A stretch of DNA of 64,000 nt from Hyphomicrobiales bacterium (lineage in GTDB: Bacteria > Pseudomonadota > Alphaproteobacteria > Rhizobiales > Beijerinckiaceae). The translations under genes and the position numbers were made by a program. The DNA is taken from assembly GCA_027483895.1 (NCBI GenBank), contig JAIXTP010000013.1, positions 62,001 to 126,000 of the forward strand, written 5' to 3'. Under the pieces are notes generated by a model, which was not told where the DNA came from, ran no database searches, and saw nothing but the letters and a program-made list of their open reading frames with translations. Within the stretch, counting starts at the first letter, position 1. Every line of letters starts with the position of its first letter. Shown here in pieces: positions 26,004-34,433 of the stretch.

Positions 26004-27263
26004 ATGGATCGCAGGACGTTTCTGAAGACCACCGCCGCGGCGGTGGGGGGCGCAGGTCTCGGCCTCGCCCCGATGCGCAGCGCCTTCGCACAGACCGCGC
26101 CGATCAAGATCGGCCTTCTGGCGCCGCTGACGGGCGTGATCGCCGCCGGCGGCAAGGAAGTCGTCGAAGGCTTCCAGATGTACTGGCAGGAAGTGAACGG
26201 CGAGATCGCCGGCCGCAAGGTCGAAGTGATCGTCGAAGACGACGCTTCGAACCCCGACACGGCTCTGCAGAAGGCGCGCCGCCTCGTCGAGCAGTCGAAG
26301 GTCGACTTCCTCGTCGGCAACATCCTGGCCAATACCGGCCTGGCCGTCGCCAACTACGTGAAGGGGACGGGCACGCCCTACTTCATCCCGGTCATCGCAG
26401 CCGACGACCTCACCCAGCGCCAGCGCATCCCGCACGTCATCCGCATCGCGGGCTACAGCGCCAGCCAGAACAGCCGTCCCTTCGCGGATTGGGCGTTCAA
26501 GCAGGGCTACCGCAAGGTCGCGACGATCTCGCAGGACTACACCTTCGGCCATGAGCAGTGCGGCGGCTTCGCCCAGACCTTCACGGAGCTGGGCGGCACG
26601 ATCGTGCAGCAGTTCTGGCACCCGCTGAACACGTCCGACTTCAGCCCCTATCTCGGCCAGCTGGCCGGCCTCGGGGTCGACGCCGTGTTCGCGATGGAGA
26701 CGGGCGCCGACGCGACCCGCTTCGCCAAGCAGTTCGCCAGCTTCGGCCTGAAGGGCAAGCTGCCGATCCTCGCCGCCCAGAACATGACCGACCAGTCGGT
26801 GATCCGGACCCTCGGACCGGAAGCCGAGGGCCTCGTCTCCGCCGCGCATTTCTGCGAAGGCGCGCAGGAGCCGGCGACCGTCAAGTTCGTGAACGATTAC
26901 GAGAAGAAGTTCGGCATCCTGCCGTCCATCTACGGCTTCTCGCATTACTCGGGCGCGATGTGGCTCGCCGAGTCGATCAAGAAGATCGGCGGCAAGATCG
27001 AGGACCGCGACCTGTTCCTCAAGACGGTGCGCGAACTCGAACTGACCGGCTCGCCGCTCGGCAAGGCCGTGAAGCTCGATCAGTACGGCAACCCGATCTA
27101 CGACATCTACATCCGCAAGGTGGAGAAGCGCGCGGACGGCAAGCTCTGGAACGTGCCGGTCACGACCTATCCGGGCGTGTCGCAGTTCTGGAAGTACGAC
27201 CCCGAGACGTACATGAAGCAGCCCGCCTACTCGCGCGACTTCCAGGGCATCAAGAAGGGCTGA
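26004..27263 (+). CDS. Branched-chain-type ABC transporter substrate-binding protein, Tat-type signal
   Basis: This 419-residue periplasmic binding protein begins with a twin-arginine signal (RRTFLK, then a hydrophobic stretch ending AFAQ at about residue 30), so it is probably exported folded. The mature part opens IKIGLLAPLTGV and follows the type-I binding-protein plan. A GGAGGG site precedes the ATG. Relatives bind amino acids, amides, urea or aromatic acids. Placing the binding protein between permeases and ATPases, followed by a hairpin, differs from the first importer in this window. Confidence 0.93.
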   Translation: MDRRTFLKTTAAAVGGAGLGLAPMRSAFAQTAPIKIGLLAPLTGVIAAGGKEVVEGFQMYWQEVNGEIAGRKVEVIVEDDASNPDTALQKARRLVEQSKVDFLVGNILANTGLAVANYVKGTGTPYFIPVIAADDLTQRQRIPHVIRIAGYSASQNSRPFADWAFKQGYRKVATISQDYTFGHEQCGGFAQTFTELGGTIVQQFWHPLNTSDFSPYLGQLAGLGVDAVFAMETGADATRFAKQFASFGLKGKLPILAAQNMTDQSVIRTLGPEAEGLVSAAHFCEGAQEPATVKFVNDYEKKFGILPSIYGFSHYSGAMWLAESIKKIGGKIEDRDLFLKTVRELELTGSPLGKAVKLDQYGNPIYDIYIRKVEKRADGKLWNVPVTTYPGVSQFWKYDPETYMKQPAYSRDFQGIKKG

Positions 27264-27295
27264 CCCTTCCGATCCCCGGATCGCCTCATAACGAC

Positions 27296-27321
27296 GCCCT
27301 CTCCCGTACGCGGGGGAGGGC
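27296..27321 (+). terminator. Hairpin between binding-protein and ATPase genes
   Basis: A 10-base-pair stem (27296-27305 with 27312-27321, one G-U pair) closes a 6-base loop, 32 bases after the stop codon. It has no T-run. Like the hairpin at 3207 it probably protects or partly terminates the message so that the binding protein outnumbers the ATPases. Confidence 0.55.
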
Positions 27322-27365
27322 TTCTCCCGGCCCTTGCGGCCGCCGACAACTTCCAGGCAGCTTTC

Positions 27366-28121
27366 GTGTCAGAACCGATCCTCAGACTCGAGTCCGTCGC
27401 CGTGGCCTTCGGCGCTCTGCGCGCGGTCGACGGCGTGACCACCACGGTCTCCCGCGGCGAGCGTCGCGCGCTGATCGGCCCGAACGGTGCCGGCAAGACG
27501 ACGCTCTTCAACGCGATCACCGGAATGCACCCGCCGACCGAAGGGCGCGTGGTGTTCGCCGGTGAGGACGTGACGCGGATGCCGCCCGAAAAGCGGGCCG
27601 CGCGCGGCATGGCCCGCACCTTCCAGATCACCAATCTCTTCAACCAGCTGACGGTCGAAGAGAACATGCTGCTCGCGCTGCGCGGTCTTTCCCCGCGCAA
27701 GTTCTCGATGTTCGGCAATCGCGATCTCGATGCGGAGGAGCGGGAGCGTTCCGACCGTGCGCTCGATCGCGTCCGCCTCGGCGCCAGGCGCGATACCGCC
27801 GTGCGCGAACTGTCCTACGGCGAGCAGCGCCAGCTCGAACTCGCGCTCTCGCTCGTGATGAAGCCGAGCCTTCTGCTTCTCGACGAGCCCGCGGCCGGCC
27901 TTTCGCCGACCGAGCGCACGATCGTGGTCGAAATCATCCGCGAACTGCCGCGCGATCTCACGCTGGTGCTCATCGAGCACGACATGGATCTCGTGCTCGG
28001 TCTCGTCGACAACGTCACCTGCCTGCATGAAGGCCGTATTCTGGTCGAGGCTCCGCCCGCGGAGATCGCCGGGAACAAGGCCGTGCAGGAGGTCTATCTG
28101 GGCAAGCCGCGCCATGCTTGA
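27366..28121 (+). CDS. Branched-chain-type ABC transporter ATPase, LivG family
   Basis: This 251-residue ATPase has Walker A GPNGAGKTT, signature LSYGEQRQLELA, Walker B LLLLDEPAAGLSP and the H-loop LIEHDMDLVL. The VARTFQITNLFNQLTVEEN segment identifies the LivG branch. It starts at a GTG. The last eight bases overlap the start of the livF-like gene. Confidence 0.94.
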   Translation: MSEPILRLESVAVAFGALRAVDGVTTTVSRGERRALIGPNGAGKTTLFNAITGMHPPTEGRVVFAGEDVTRMPPEKRAARGMARTFQITNLFNQLTVEENMLLALRGLSPRKFSMFGNRDLDAEERERSDRALDRVRLGARRDTAVRELSYGEQRQLELALSLVMKPSLLLLDEPAAGLSPTERTIVVEIIRELPRDLTLVLIEHDMDLVLGLVDNVTCLHEGRILVEAPPAEIAGNKAVQEVYLGKPRHA

Positions 28122-28824
28122 GGTCCGCGATCTCCATTCCTATTACGGCGACGCCCACGTCCTGCACGGCACCTCGCTCGAGGTCAGCCCGGGCGAGATC
28201 GTCGCTCTGCTCGGCCGCAACGGCATGGGCAAGACCACCCTCATACGCTCCATCATGGGCCTGACGCCGCCGACGGTGCGTTCGGGCGAGGTGAAGTGGA
28301 AGGGCGAGACCATCACCGGCCTGAAGCCGCACGAGATCGCTTCCAAGAAGATCGCGATCGTGCCGCAGGGCCGCCGTCTCTTCTCTTCGCTGACGGTCAC
28401 GGAGCATCTCACGATGCTCAAGAGCCCGCGCGTGAAGGAAGGCTGGACGATCGAGCGCGTGTTCGACGCGTTCAAGCGTCTGGGCGAGCGGCGCAACCAC
28501 CGCGGCAACCAGCTTTCTGGCGGCGAGCGCGGCATGCTGGCCGTCGCCCGCGCGCTGATGCAGGACCCGGAACTGATCCTGATGGACGAGCCCTCCGAAG
28601 GTCTCGCGCCCGTGATGGTGCAGAGGCTCGAAGAGGTCATCATCGATCTCGGCAAGACGGGGCTCGGCATTCTTCTGGTCGAACAGAACCTCTATTCGGC
28701 GCTCGATGCCGCGAGCCGCGTCTACATCATGGAGACGGGCAAGGTGGTGCATTCCGGCACCACGGCTGCGCTGAAGGCCGACATGAGCACGGTCGAGCGC
28801 TGGCTCGGGGTGCACGGCGGATGA
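28114..28824 (+). CDS. Branched-chain-type ABC transporter ATPase, LivF family
   Basis: This 236-residue ATPase has Walker A GRNGMGKTT, signature LSGGERGML, Walker B LILMDEPSEGLAP and LLVEQNLYSAL. The IVPQGRRLFSSLTVTEHL segment is LivF-like. I chose the ATG at 28114 where the ATPase domain begins; the upstream extension lies in the livG-like gene. Its stop overlaps the small AtzG-like gene (ATGA). Confidence 0.93.
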   Translation: MLEVRDLHSYYGDAHVLHGTSLEVSPGEIVALLGRNGMGKTTLIRSIMGLTPPTVRSGEVKWKGETITGLKPHEIASKKIAIVPQGRRLFSSLTVTEHLTMLKSPRVKEGWTIERVFDAFKRLGERRNHRGNQLSGGERGMLAVARALMQDPELILMDEPSEGLAPVMVQRLEEVIIDLGKTGLGILLVEQNLYSALDAASRVYIMETGKVVHSGTTAALKADMSTVERWLGVHGG

Positions 28825-29030
28825 GCGAGGGGCCGGCGTCCCTGCTTGCCGGCACGGCGGGCGATCTCAACGCCGTACCGCCCACGGCCGAACGGACCGA
28901 GCGCTTCGTCGAGATCGTCGCGGCGATGAATGCGACCATCAGGAAAGAGGCCGACCGCCTTCTGACGCTGGATTCGGATCCGCGGAGCCTCGAAGCGCTC
29001 TTCGCGCGGTCGGGGGACGTATCCCGATGA
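28821..29030 (+). CDS. AtzG-like (DUF4089) small amidase partner
   Basis: This 69-residue protein has two predicted helices (FVEIVAAMNATIRKEADRLL and a second around LEALFAR) and lies directly before an amidase gene with overlapping stop and start. Size, helix pattern and position match AtzG, the GatC-like partner that stabilises the AtzE hydrolase of the cyanuric-acid pathway. The sequence identity to AtzG is not something I can measure here, so the call rests on position and size. It is probably a subunit required for the next enzyme. Confidence 0.7.
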   Translation: MSEGPASLLAGTAGDLNAVPPTAERTERFVEIVAAMNATIRKEADRLLTLDSDPRSLEALFARSGDVSR

Positions 29031-30409
29031 GCGATGCGACCTTCGGCATGGGCCTCGTCGAGCTTTCGGCCGCCCTGCGCGACGGCTCCGTCACGGCCGA
29101 GCGGGCGACCGAAGAGGCTCTGGCGCGACTGGACACTCAGGGCCGCCGATTCAACGCCGTCATGTCCCTGCGCCGCGATGCGGCACTGGAACAGGCGCGG
29201 GCCGCCGACCTGGCGCGACGCGACGGACGGACGCTCGGCGCGCTCCACGGCGTGCCGCTGGCGCACAAGGATCTCTTCTACCGGAAGGGCGAGGTCTCGA
29301 CCGGCGGAAGCCTGATCCGCAAGGAGTTCAGGGCCGAAAGCACGGCGACCGTCCTGTCCCGCCTCGATGCGGCGGGCGCGGTCGATTGCGGGCGTCTGCA
29401 TCTCGCCGAATTCGCGCTCTCGCCGACGGGCTTCAACGGCCATTACGGCCACGGCCTCAATCCGTGGGATCCCGCGCGCTGCTCGGGCGGCTCGTCCAGC
29501 GGGTCCGGGGCCGTCGTCGCGGCCGGGATCGTCACCGGCGCGCTCGGCACCGATACCGGCGGTTCCATCCGCCACCCCGCCGCGATGTGCGGCGTGGTCG
29601 GGCTCAAGCCAACTTGGGGCCGGATCCCGGGCGAGGGCGTGATGCCGCTCTCCCATTCGCTCGACTGCGTGGGCCCGATGGCCCGGACGGCGCGGGACGC
29701 GGCGCTGCTCTTCGATGCGATCGCGGGCGACGGCGCGCGCGGCTTCGCCGCCTGCGACGGTGCGGTGTCGGGCCTCTCCGTCGCTGCAGTCGGCGGCTAT
29801 TATGCCGAAGCCGCGTCCGCGGAGGTCGCCGCCGCGCTGGCGGAAGTCCGCCGGGTCTTCGCGGATCTCGGCATGAGCGTCCGCGAGACGACCGTGCGCG
29901 ACATGGATTTCGCGAATGCCGGCGCGCATCTCGTGATGACGGTCGAGGCCGCGACGCTGCATCGGCGGTGGCTGGCCGAGCGGCCGCAGGATTATGCGGA
30001 TCAGGTCCGGGCGCGGATCGAGCCCGGCCTGTTCTATCCCGCCACGCGCTATGTCGAGGCGCTGGCGCTGCGCGGCCCGGCGACGGAGGCCTTCCTGAAC
30101 GAGGCTTTCGCGGGCGCGGACATCGCTCTTCTGCCAACTCTGCCCTTCGCGGCGCCGACGATCGCCGAGACGACGGAAGGCTCGCCCAAGGACGTGGCCG
30201 CCAAGATCGCTTCCGTCACGCGCTACACCCGCGCCGTGAACTATCTGGGCCTCCCCGCGATCGCGGTGCCCTGCGGGTTCGATGCGCACGGGATGCCGCT
30301 GTCGATGCAGCTGATCGGCCGCCCCCATGCCGAGGCGACGCTTCTGAAGATCGCCGACGCCTTCCAGCGCGTGACCCGGCACCACGAGAAGAGGCCGCCC
30401 GCCCTCTGA
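29027..30409 (+). CDS. AtzE-like amidase
   Basis: This 460-residue amidase-signature hydrolase has the complete triad: K81 in LAHKD, cis-serine near S157 in GGSSSGSG, and nucleophile S180 in DTGGSIRHPA. Length and the GatA-like plan fit AtzE (1-carboxybiuret hydrolase) and related small-amide hydrolases. It overlaps the AtzG-like gene by four bases, so the two are produced together. It likely hydrolyses an amide released from the compound brought in by the transporter encoded upstream. A hairpin overlaps its stop codon. Confidence 0.9.
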   Translation: MSDATFGMGLVELSAALRDGSVTAERATEEALARLDTQGRRFNAVMSLRRDAALEQARAADLARRDGRTLGALHGVPLAHKDLFYRKGEVSTGGSLIRKEFRAESTATVLSRLDAAGAVDCGRLHLAEFALSPTGFNGHYGHGLNPWDPARCSGGSSSGSGAVVAAGIVTGALGTDTGGSIRHPAAMCGVVGLKPTWGRIPGEGVMPLSHSLDCVGPMARTARDAALLFDAIAGDGARGFAACDGAVSGLSVAAVGGYYAEAASAEVAAALAEVRRVFADLGMSVRETTVRDMDFANAGAHLVMTVEAATLHRRWLAERPQDYADQVRARIEPGLFYPATRYVEALALRGPATEAFLNEAFAGADIALLPTLPFAAPTIAETTEGSPKDVAAKIASVTRYTRAVNYLGLPAIAVPCGFDAHGMPLSMQLIGRPHAEATLLKIADAFQRVTRHHEKRPPAL

Positions 30410-30418
30410 GGCGGGCGG
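30395..30418. terminator. Hairpin between convergent operons, overlapping the amidase stop
   Basis: A 9-base-pair stem (CCGCCCGCC with its complement at 30410-30418) encloses a 6-base loop that contains the TGA of the amidase gene. It lies between the ends of two convergent operons and could stop transcription from both sides, though neither side has a T-run. Confidence 0.55.
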
Positions 30419-30424
30419 GTCATG

Positions 30425-31411
30425 TCACTCCACCACGACCTTGGCGATGCGGGCCACCTCGGCCCATTTCTTCACCTCGTTCGCCTGATAGGCCGCGAAG
30501 GCCGCAGAGTCGCGCACATTGAGCGCGATGCCCTGCTTGATGATCGCGTCCTTCACCGCAGGCTTTGCGAGTGCGGCGATGATCTCTGCGGTGAGCCGCT
30601 CGCGCGCGGCGGCCGGAATTCCCGCGGGAGCGAAGAGCGCCAGCCAGGAATCGCCCTCCGCATCCGGAACGCCGGTTTCGCGGAGCATCGGCACCCCGGG
30701 GAGCAGATCCGACCGGTTGCCGGAGGCGAGCGCCAAGGCCTTCATCAGGTCGCCCTGGATCTGCCCGAGGACGGAGGGCAGTGTGGCGAAGGAGCAGTCG
30801 ATGCGGCCCGCGGCGATCTCCTGCGCGAGCGGCGCGGCGCCGCGGAAGGGGACATGCACCATGTCCGTCCCGGTGCGCACCTTGAACAGCTCCATCGTGA
30901 GATGGGAGCCCGAACCGGGGCCGGTCGAGCCGTAATTCAGCTTGCCGGGTTCGGCCTTCGCGCGGCGGACGAGATCCTCGACCGAGACGGCGAAGTCGTT
31001 GCGCACCACGAGCACGTGCTGGAGATCCGCGATGCCCGCCAGCGGCACGAAATCCTTGATCGGATCATAGCCGCCGCCGTCCTTCAGCAGCGAGATGTTG
31101 GTCGCGTGCGTCTGGTTGTTGCCGAGCACGATCAGATGACCGTCGGCCTCGCCCTTCGCCACCCGGCGCGAACCGATGGAGCCGGAGGCGCCCGGCACGT
31201 TCTCCACGATCACCGTCTGGCCGAGCGGACCCGCGATCTCCTGCGCCACGATGCGGGCCGCGGCATCCGTCGGTCCGCCCGCCGGATAGGGCACGACCAT
31301 GGTGATCGTGCGGCTCGGCGACCAGGTCGCGGCCGAAGCGGAGCGGATGAGTGCGGGAGCGGCGACGGTGCCGGCAAGAGCGCCGAGCAGGCGGCGGCGG
31401 GTCAGGATCAT
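30425..31411 (-). CDS. Bug-type (TctC) tripartite tricarboxylate receptor protein
   Basis: This 328-residue periplasmic receptor belongs to the Bordetella uptake gene family. A Tat-like signal (TRRRLLGALAG, ending RSASA) precedes the typical ITMVVPYPAGGPTDAAAR, VENVPGASGSIG and HVPFRGAAPLAQE motifs. I chose the ATG at 31411, where the signal begins; a GTG five codons earlier is possible. No TctA or TctB membrane gene lies in this window, so it is an orphan receptor. It may feed an unlinked transporter or act as a sensor. It is last in line after the molybdenum-hydroxylase genes on the same strand. Confidence 0.9.
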   Translation of the reverse strand: MILTRRRLLGALAGTVAAPALIRSASAATWSPSRTITMVVPYPAGGPTDAAARIVAQEIAGPLGQTVIVENVPGASGSIGSRRVAKGEADGHLIVLGNNQTHATNISLLKDGGGYDPIKDFVPLAGIADLQHVLVVRNDFAVSVEDLVRRAKAEPGKLNYGSTGPGSGSHLTMELFKVRTGTDMVHVPFRGAAPLAQEIAAGRIDCSFATLPSVLGQIQGDLMKALALASGNRSDLLPGVPMLRETGVPDAEGDSWLALFAPAGIPAAARERLTAEIIAALAKPAVKDAIIKQGIALNVRDSAAFAAYQANEVKKWAEVARIAKVVVE

Positions 31412-31505
31412 CGAAGAATTCCCCACGGCACGGCGCGCCGGAGGGCGGTCGCGCGGACGCCCTCACTTCAGCGGTGCCGGTCCTGAAAATCAAGGTCGCT
31501 CCGAA

Positions 31506-31529
31506 GGCGGCCCGGGGGACCGGGCCGCC
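31506..31529 (-). terminator. Hairpin after the molybdenum-hydroxylase large-subunit gene
   Basis: A perfect 10-base-pair stem (GGCGGCCCGG with 31520-31529) closes a 4-base loop just 6 bases past the stop codon of the large-subunit gene (minus strand). It could end the cox-like message or lower expression of the Bug gene behind it. Confidence 0.6.
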
Positions 31530-31535
31530 CGGAGT

Positions 31536-33872
31536 TCACTCCGCGGCTTCGGCCGGGCGACCGGCGTCGATCATCTCCACGATGTCCTGCGGGGAGATCG
31601 GATGCTTGGTGATGCGCACGCCGAAGGGCGACAGCGCGTCTTCCACCGCCGAGATGACGGCCGCTGTCGCGGGGATCGTGCCGCCTTCGCCCGCACCCTT
31701 CACGCCCAACGGATTGCGCGGGGAGGGCGACTCCATGTGCACGATCTCGATGCGGGGCATCTCGGTCGCCAGCGGCAGGAGATATTCGCCGTAGTTCGTG
31801 GTCAGCGGCTGCCCGCTCTCGTCATAGATCATGCGTTCGAAGAGAGCGTTGCCGATGCCGTGCACCACGCCGCCGCGGATCTGGCCGTCGACGAGCATCG
31901 GGTTGATCAGCCGGCCGCAATCATGCGCCACCACGTAGCGCAGGATCTTCACGGCGCCGGTCTCGATGTCGACCTCGACCTCGCAGAGGTTCGAGCCGTT
32001 CGCGAAGGTGAGTTCCCGCGCTTCGTAATAGGAGGTCGCGGCGAGGCCGGGCTCGATGCCCTTCATCATCGGGGTGCCGAACAGGCCGTTGAGCTTCAGC
32101 GCGATGTCGCCGAGCGCGATCTTGCGGTCGGTTCCCGCCACGCGGACGAAGCCCGCCTCGAGCTCCATATCGGCTTCGGCCGCTTCGAGAAGCTGCGCGC
32201 CGACCTTGATCGCCTTGGTGCGGACCTCGGACGCGGCCATGTGGACGGAGGACCCGCCCACCACCGCCACGCGGCTCGCCACCGTGCCGATGCCCAGCGG
32301 GAAAGCCGCCGTGTCGGCCGCCTCCACCGTCACGTCCTCGATGCGGACGCCGAGAAGATCGGCGCAGATCTGGGCGAAGACCGTCTTGTGGCCCTGGCCC
32401 TGCGCTGCGGCGCCGGTCTGCAGATGGATCTTGCCGTCTGGCTGCACGCGGACCGTCGCGCCTTCGAAGGGCGCGAGGCCGGTATCCTCGACATAGCTGC
32501 CGATGCCGAGACCGAGATAGCGGCCTTCGGCGCGTGCGGCGGCCTGTCGGGCACGGAAATCGGCGCCGTAATGCTCGAAGGCCATGTCGAGGCAGCGGCC
32601 GTAGTCGCCGCTGTCATAGGCCACGGCGGAGCCGTCGCGCGCCTTCATGCCCGTGGTGTAGGGCATCTGCTCGGTCTTCACGAAGCTGCGGCGGCGCACT
32701 TCGGCCGGATCCATGTTCAGGTTCCGGGCGACGAGGTCGGCCGCGCGTTCGAGGATGAAGCAGGTATTGGGGCGGGCCGCGCCGCGCACCGGCGTGTTCG
32801 GCACCATGTTCGTGAAGATCGAATGGATCGTGACGTCCACGCAGTCGAGCGCATAGGGGCCGGGGAAGGACGCCATGCCCGTCGCGGGCAGCACGATGCC
32901 GTAAGGGATATAGGCGCCGTTGTCGTGCAGGCCGGTGCCGCGGAAGCCGAGCATGCGGCCGTCCGCATCAGCGGCCACCTCGTATTCCCAGATCTGGTCG
33001 CGCTGCTGGGTGGTGGCGACGAAATGCTCGCGCCGGTCCTCGATCCATTTCAGCGGCTGCTTCAGATGAAGCGCGGCCAGAGCGAGCGCGTATTCCTCGG
33101 CATAGACGACGGCCTTGGGGCCGAAGCCGCCGCCCACGTCGGGGGCGACCACGCGGACGCCGTTCTCTTCGAGGCCCAGATATTCGGCGAGATACCGCCG
33201 GACCATGTAGGGAACCTGCGTCGAGCTCCACATCTCGAAGCGGCCGCCCATCGGGTCGGGACGGACCACGACGCCGCGGCATTCCATGGAGTGGCAGCCG
33301 CCGCGGTGCAGTTCGAGACGCTCGCGGAAGACGTGCGGCGCCTTCGCGAAGATCCCGGCCGCATCGCCGAAGCCGCCCTTGAGCGTGGCGATCAGATTGT
33401 CCGGCGAATCCTCGTGCGCGAGGGGCGCTCCGGGCTGCAGGGCCCGGTCGAGATCGACGGAGGCGGGCAGGGGGTCGAAATCGACCATCACCATCGCCGC
33501 CGCATCCTCGGCCTGCGCGCGCGTCTCTGCCGCCACGACCGCGATCGTGTCGCCGACGAAATGCACGGAGCTGCGTGCCAGCGGATACTGGGTCTTCGCC
33601 TGTTTGATGATCGGCGCCGGGACCGGAAGGATCATCGGCTTCGCCGCGGCCTCGCCGAGATCCTCCGCCGTCAGAACGGCGTGGACGCCCGGCATTCCGC
33701 GCGCGGCCTCCGCATCGATCGAGACGATGCGGGCATGCGCGTGCGGGCTGCGCACGAAGGCGACATGCAGCATGCCGGGGATCGCGATGTCGTCGACGTA
33801 AGTGCCGCGACCGGTGATCAGCTTGGGATCTTCGAGTCGGCGGACCGAGGCTCCGAAATAACGCACGCCCAT
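31536..33872 (-). CDS. Molybdopterin-binding large subunit of a xanthine-dehydrogenase-family hydroxylase (CoxL-like)
   Basis: This 778-residue catalytic subunit binds molybdenum-molybdopterin cytosine dinucleotide in relatives. It opens with FGASVRRLEDPKLITGRG, has TPVRGAARPN near residue 358 and the catalytic glutamate in GVKGAGEGG near residue 725. True CO dehydrogenases carry AYRCSFR at the central loop; here the loop reads VRGAARP, with no cysteine, so CO oxidation is unlikely and hydroxylation of an aldehyde or N-heteroaromatic is more likely. I chose the ATG at 33872 after AGGAG. With the two genes upstream it makes a complete three-subunit enzyme. Confidence 0.92.
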   Translation of the reverse strand: MGVRYFGASVRRLEDPKLITGRGTYVDDIAIPGMLHVAFVRSPHAHARIVSIDAEAARGMPGVHAVLTAEDLGEAAAKPMILPVPAPIIKQAKTQYPLARSSVHFVGDTIAVVAAETRAQAEDAAAMVMVDFDPLPASVDLDRALQPGAPLAHEDSPDNLIATLKGGFGDAAGIFAKAPHVFRERLELHRGGCHSMECRGVVVRPDPMGGRFEMWSSTQVPYMVRRYLAEYLGLEENGVRVVAPDVGGGFGPKAVVYAEEYALALAALHLKQPLKWIEDRREHFVATTQQRDQIWEYEVAADADGRMLGFRGTGLHDNGAYIPYGIVLPATGMASFPGPYALDCVDVTIHSIFTNMVPNTPVRGAARPNTCFILERAADLVARNLNMDPAEVRRRSFVKTEQMPYTTGMKARDGSAVAYDSGDYGRCLDMAFEHYGADFRARQAAARAEGRYLGLGIGSYVEDTGLAPFEGATVRVQPDGKIHLQTGAAAQGQGHKTVFAQICADLLGVRIEDVTVEAADTAAFPLGIGTVASRVAVVGGSSVHMAASEVRTKAIKVGAQLLEAAEADMELEAGFVRVAGTDRKIALGDIALKLNGLFGTPMMKGIEPGLAATSYYEARELTFANGSNLCEVEVDIETGAVKILRYVVAHDCGRLINPMLVDGQIRGGVVHGIGNALFERMIYDESGQPLTTNYGEYLLPLATEMPRIEIVHMESPSPRNPLGVKGAGEGGTIPATAAVISAVEDALSPFGVRITKHPISPQDIVEMIDAGRPAEAAE

Positions 33873-33883
33873 GGTCGTTCTCC

Positions 33884-34378
33884 TCAAGCGCCCTGACGCA
33901 TCGTGGCGGCCGCCGACAGCGCGGCGTCCACGATGGTCTCGTAACCGGTGCAGCGGCAGATATTGCCCGAGATCGCGTCACGGATGCCCGCTTCGTCGAT
34001 CGAGGGGTTCTCTTCGATCACGGCCGCCAGCGTCGTCAGCATTCCCGGGGTGCAGAAGCCGCATTGCAGCCCGTGCTTCTCGTGGAAGGCTTCCTGGATC
34101 GGATGCAGCGTCCCGTCGGGCTCGGCGAGGCCTTCGACGGTGCGGATCACCATGCCTTCGGCCTGCACGGCCAGCATCAGGCAGGAGCGGACCGGCACGC
34201 CGTCGGCGATGACGGTGCAGGAGCCGCAGACGCCGTGCTCGCAGGCGAGATGGGTCCCCGTGAGCCGCAGATCCTCGCGCAGGAAGTCGCCCAGATGCTT
34301 GCGGGTCGACACCTCGCGCTCGACCGTGCGGCCGTTCACCACGAGGCGGATCCGCCTTTTTTCCTCGATCCCGTCCAT
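33884..34378 (-). CDS. [2Fe-2S] small subunit of the molybdenum hydroxylase (CoxS-like)
   Basis: This 164-residue electron-transfer subunit holds two iron-sulfur clusters. The first uses C46, C51, C54 and C66 (CEHGVCGSC plus a distal C); the second uses C106, C109, C141 and C143 (CGFC and CRC). Spacing is standard for the family. It passes electrons from the molybdenum site to the FAD subunit. It ends 11 bases before the large-subunit start, so the subunits are expressed together. Confidence 0.95.
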   Translation of the reverse strand: MDGIEEKRRIRLVVNGRTVEREVSTRKHLGDFLREDLRLTGTHLACEHGVCGSCTVIADGVPVRSCLMLAVQAEGMVIRTVEGLAEPDGTLHPIQEAFHEKHGLQCGFCTPGMLTTLAAVIEENPSIDEAGIRDAISGNICRCTGYETIVDAALSAAATMRQGA

Positions 34379-34433
34379 GTCGTTCTCTCCCCCTCGGACC
34401 GCGCGGGTCCGGGTCCTGATCCTGTTGTCGCGG

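Noticed and set aside
31536-33872. Annotation as carbon monoxide dehydrogenase
   Set aside because: The AYRCSFR active-site loop is absent; the position reads VRGAARP.
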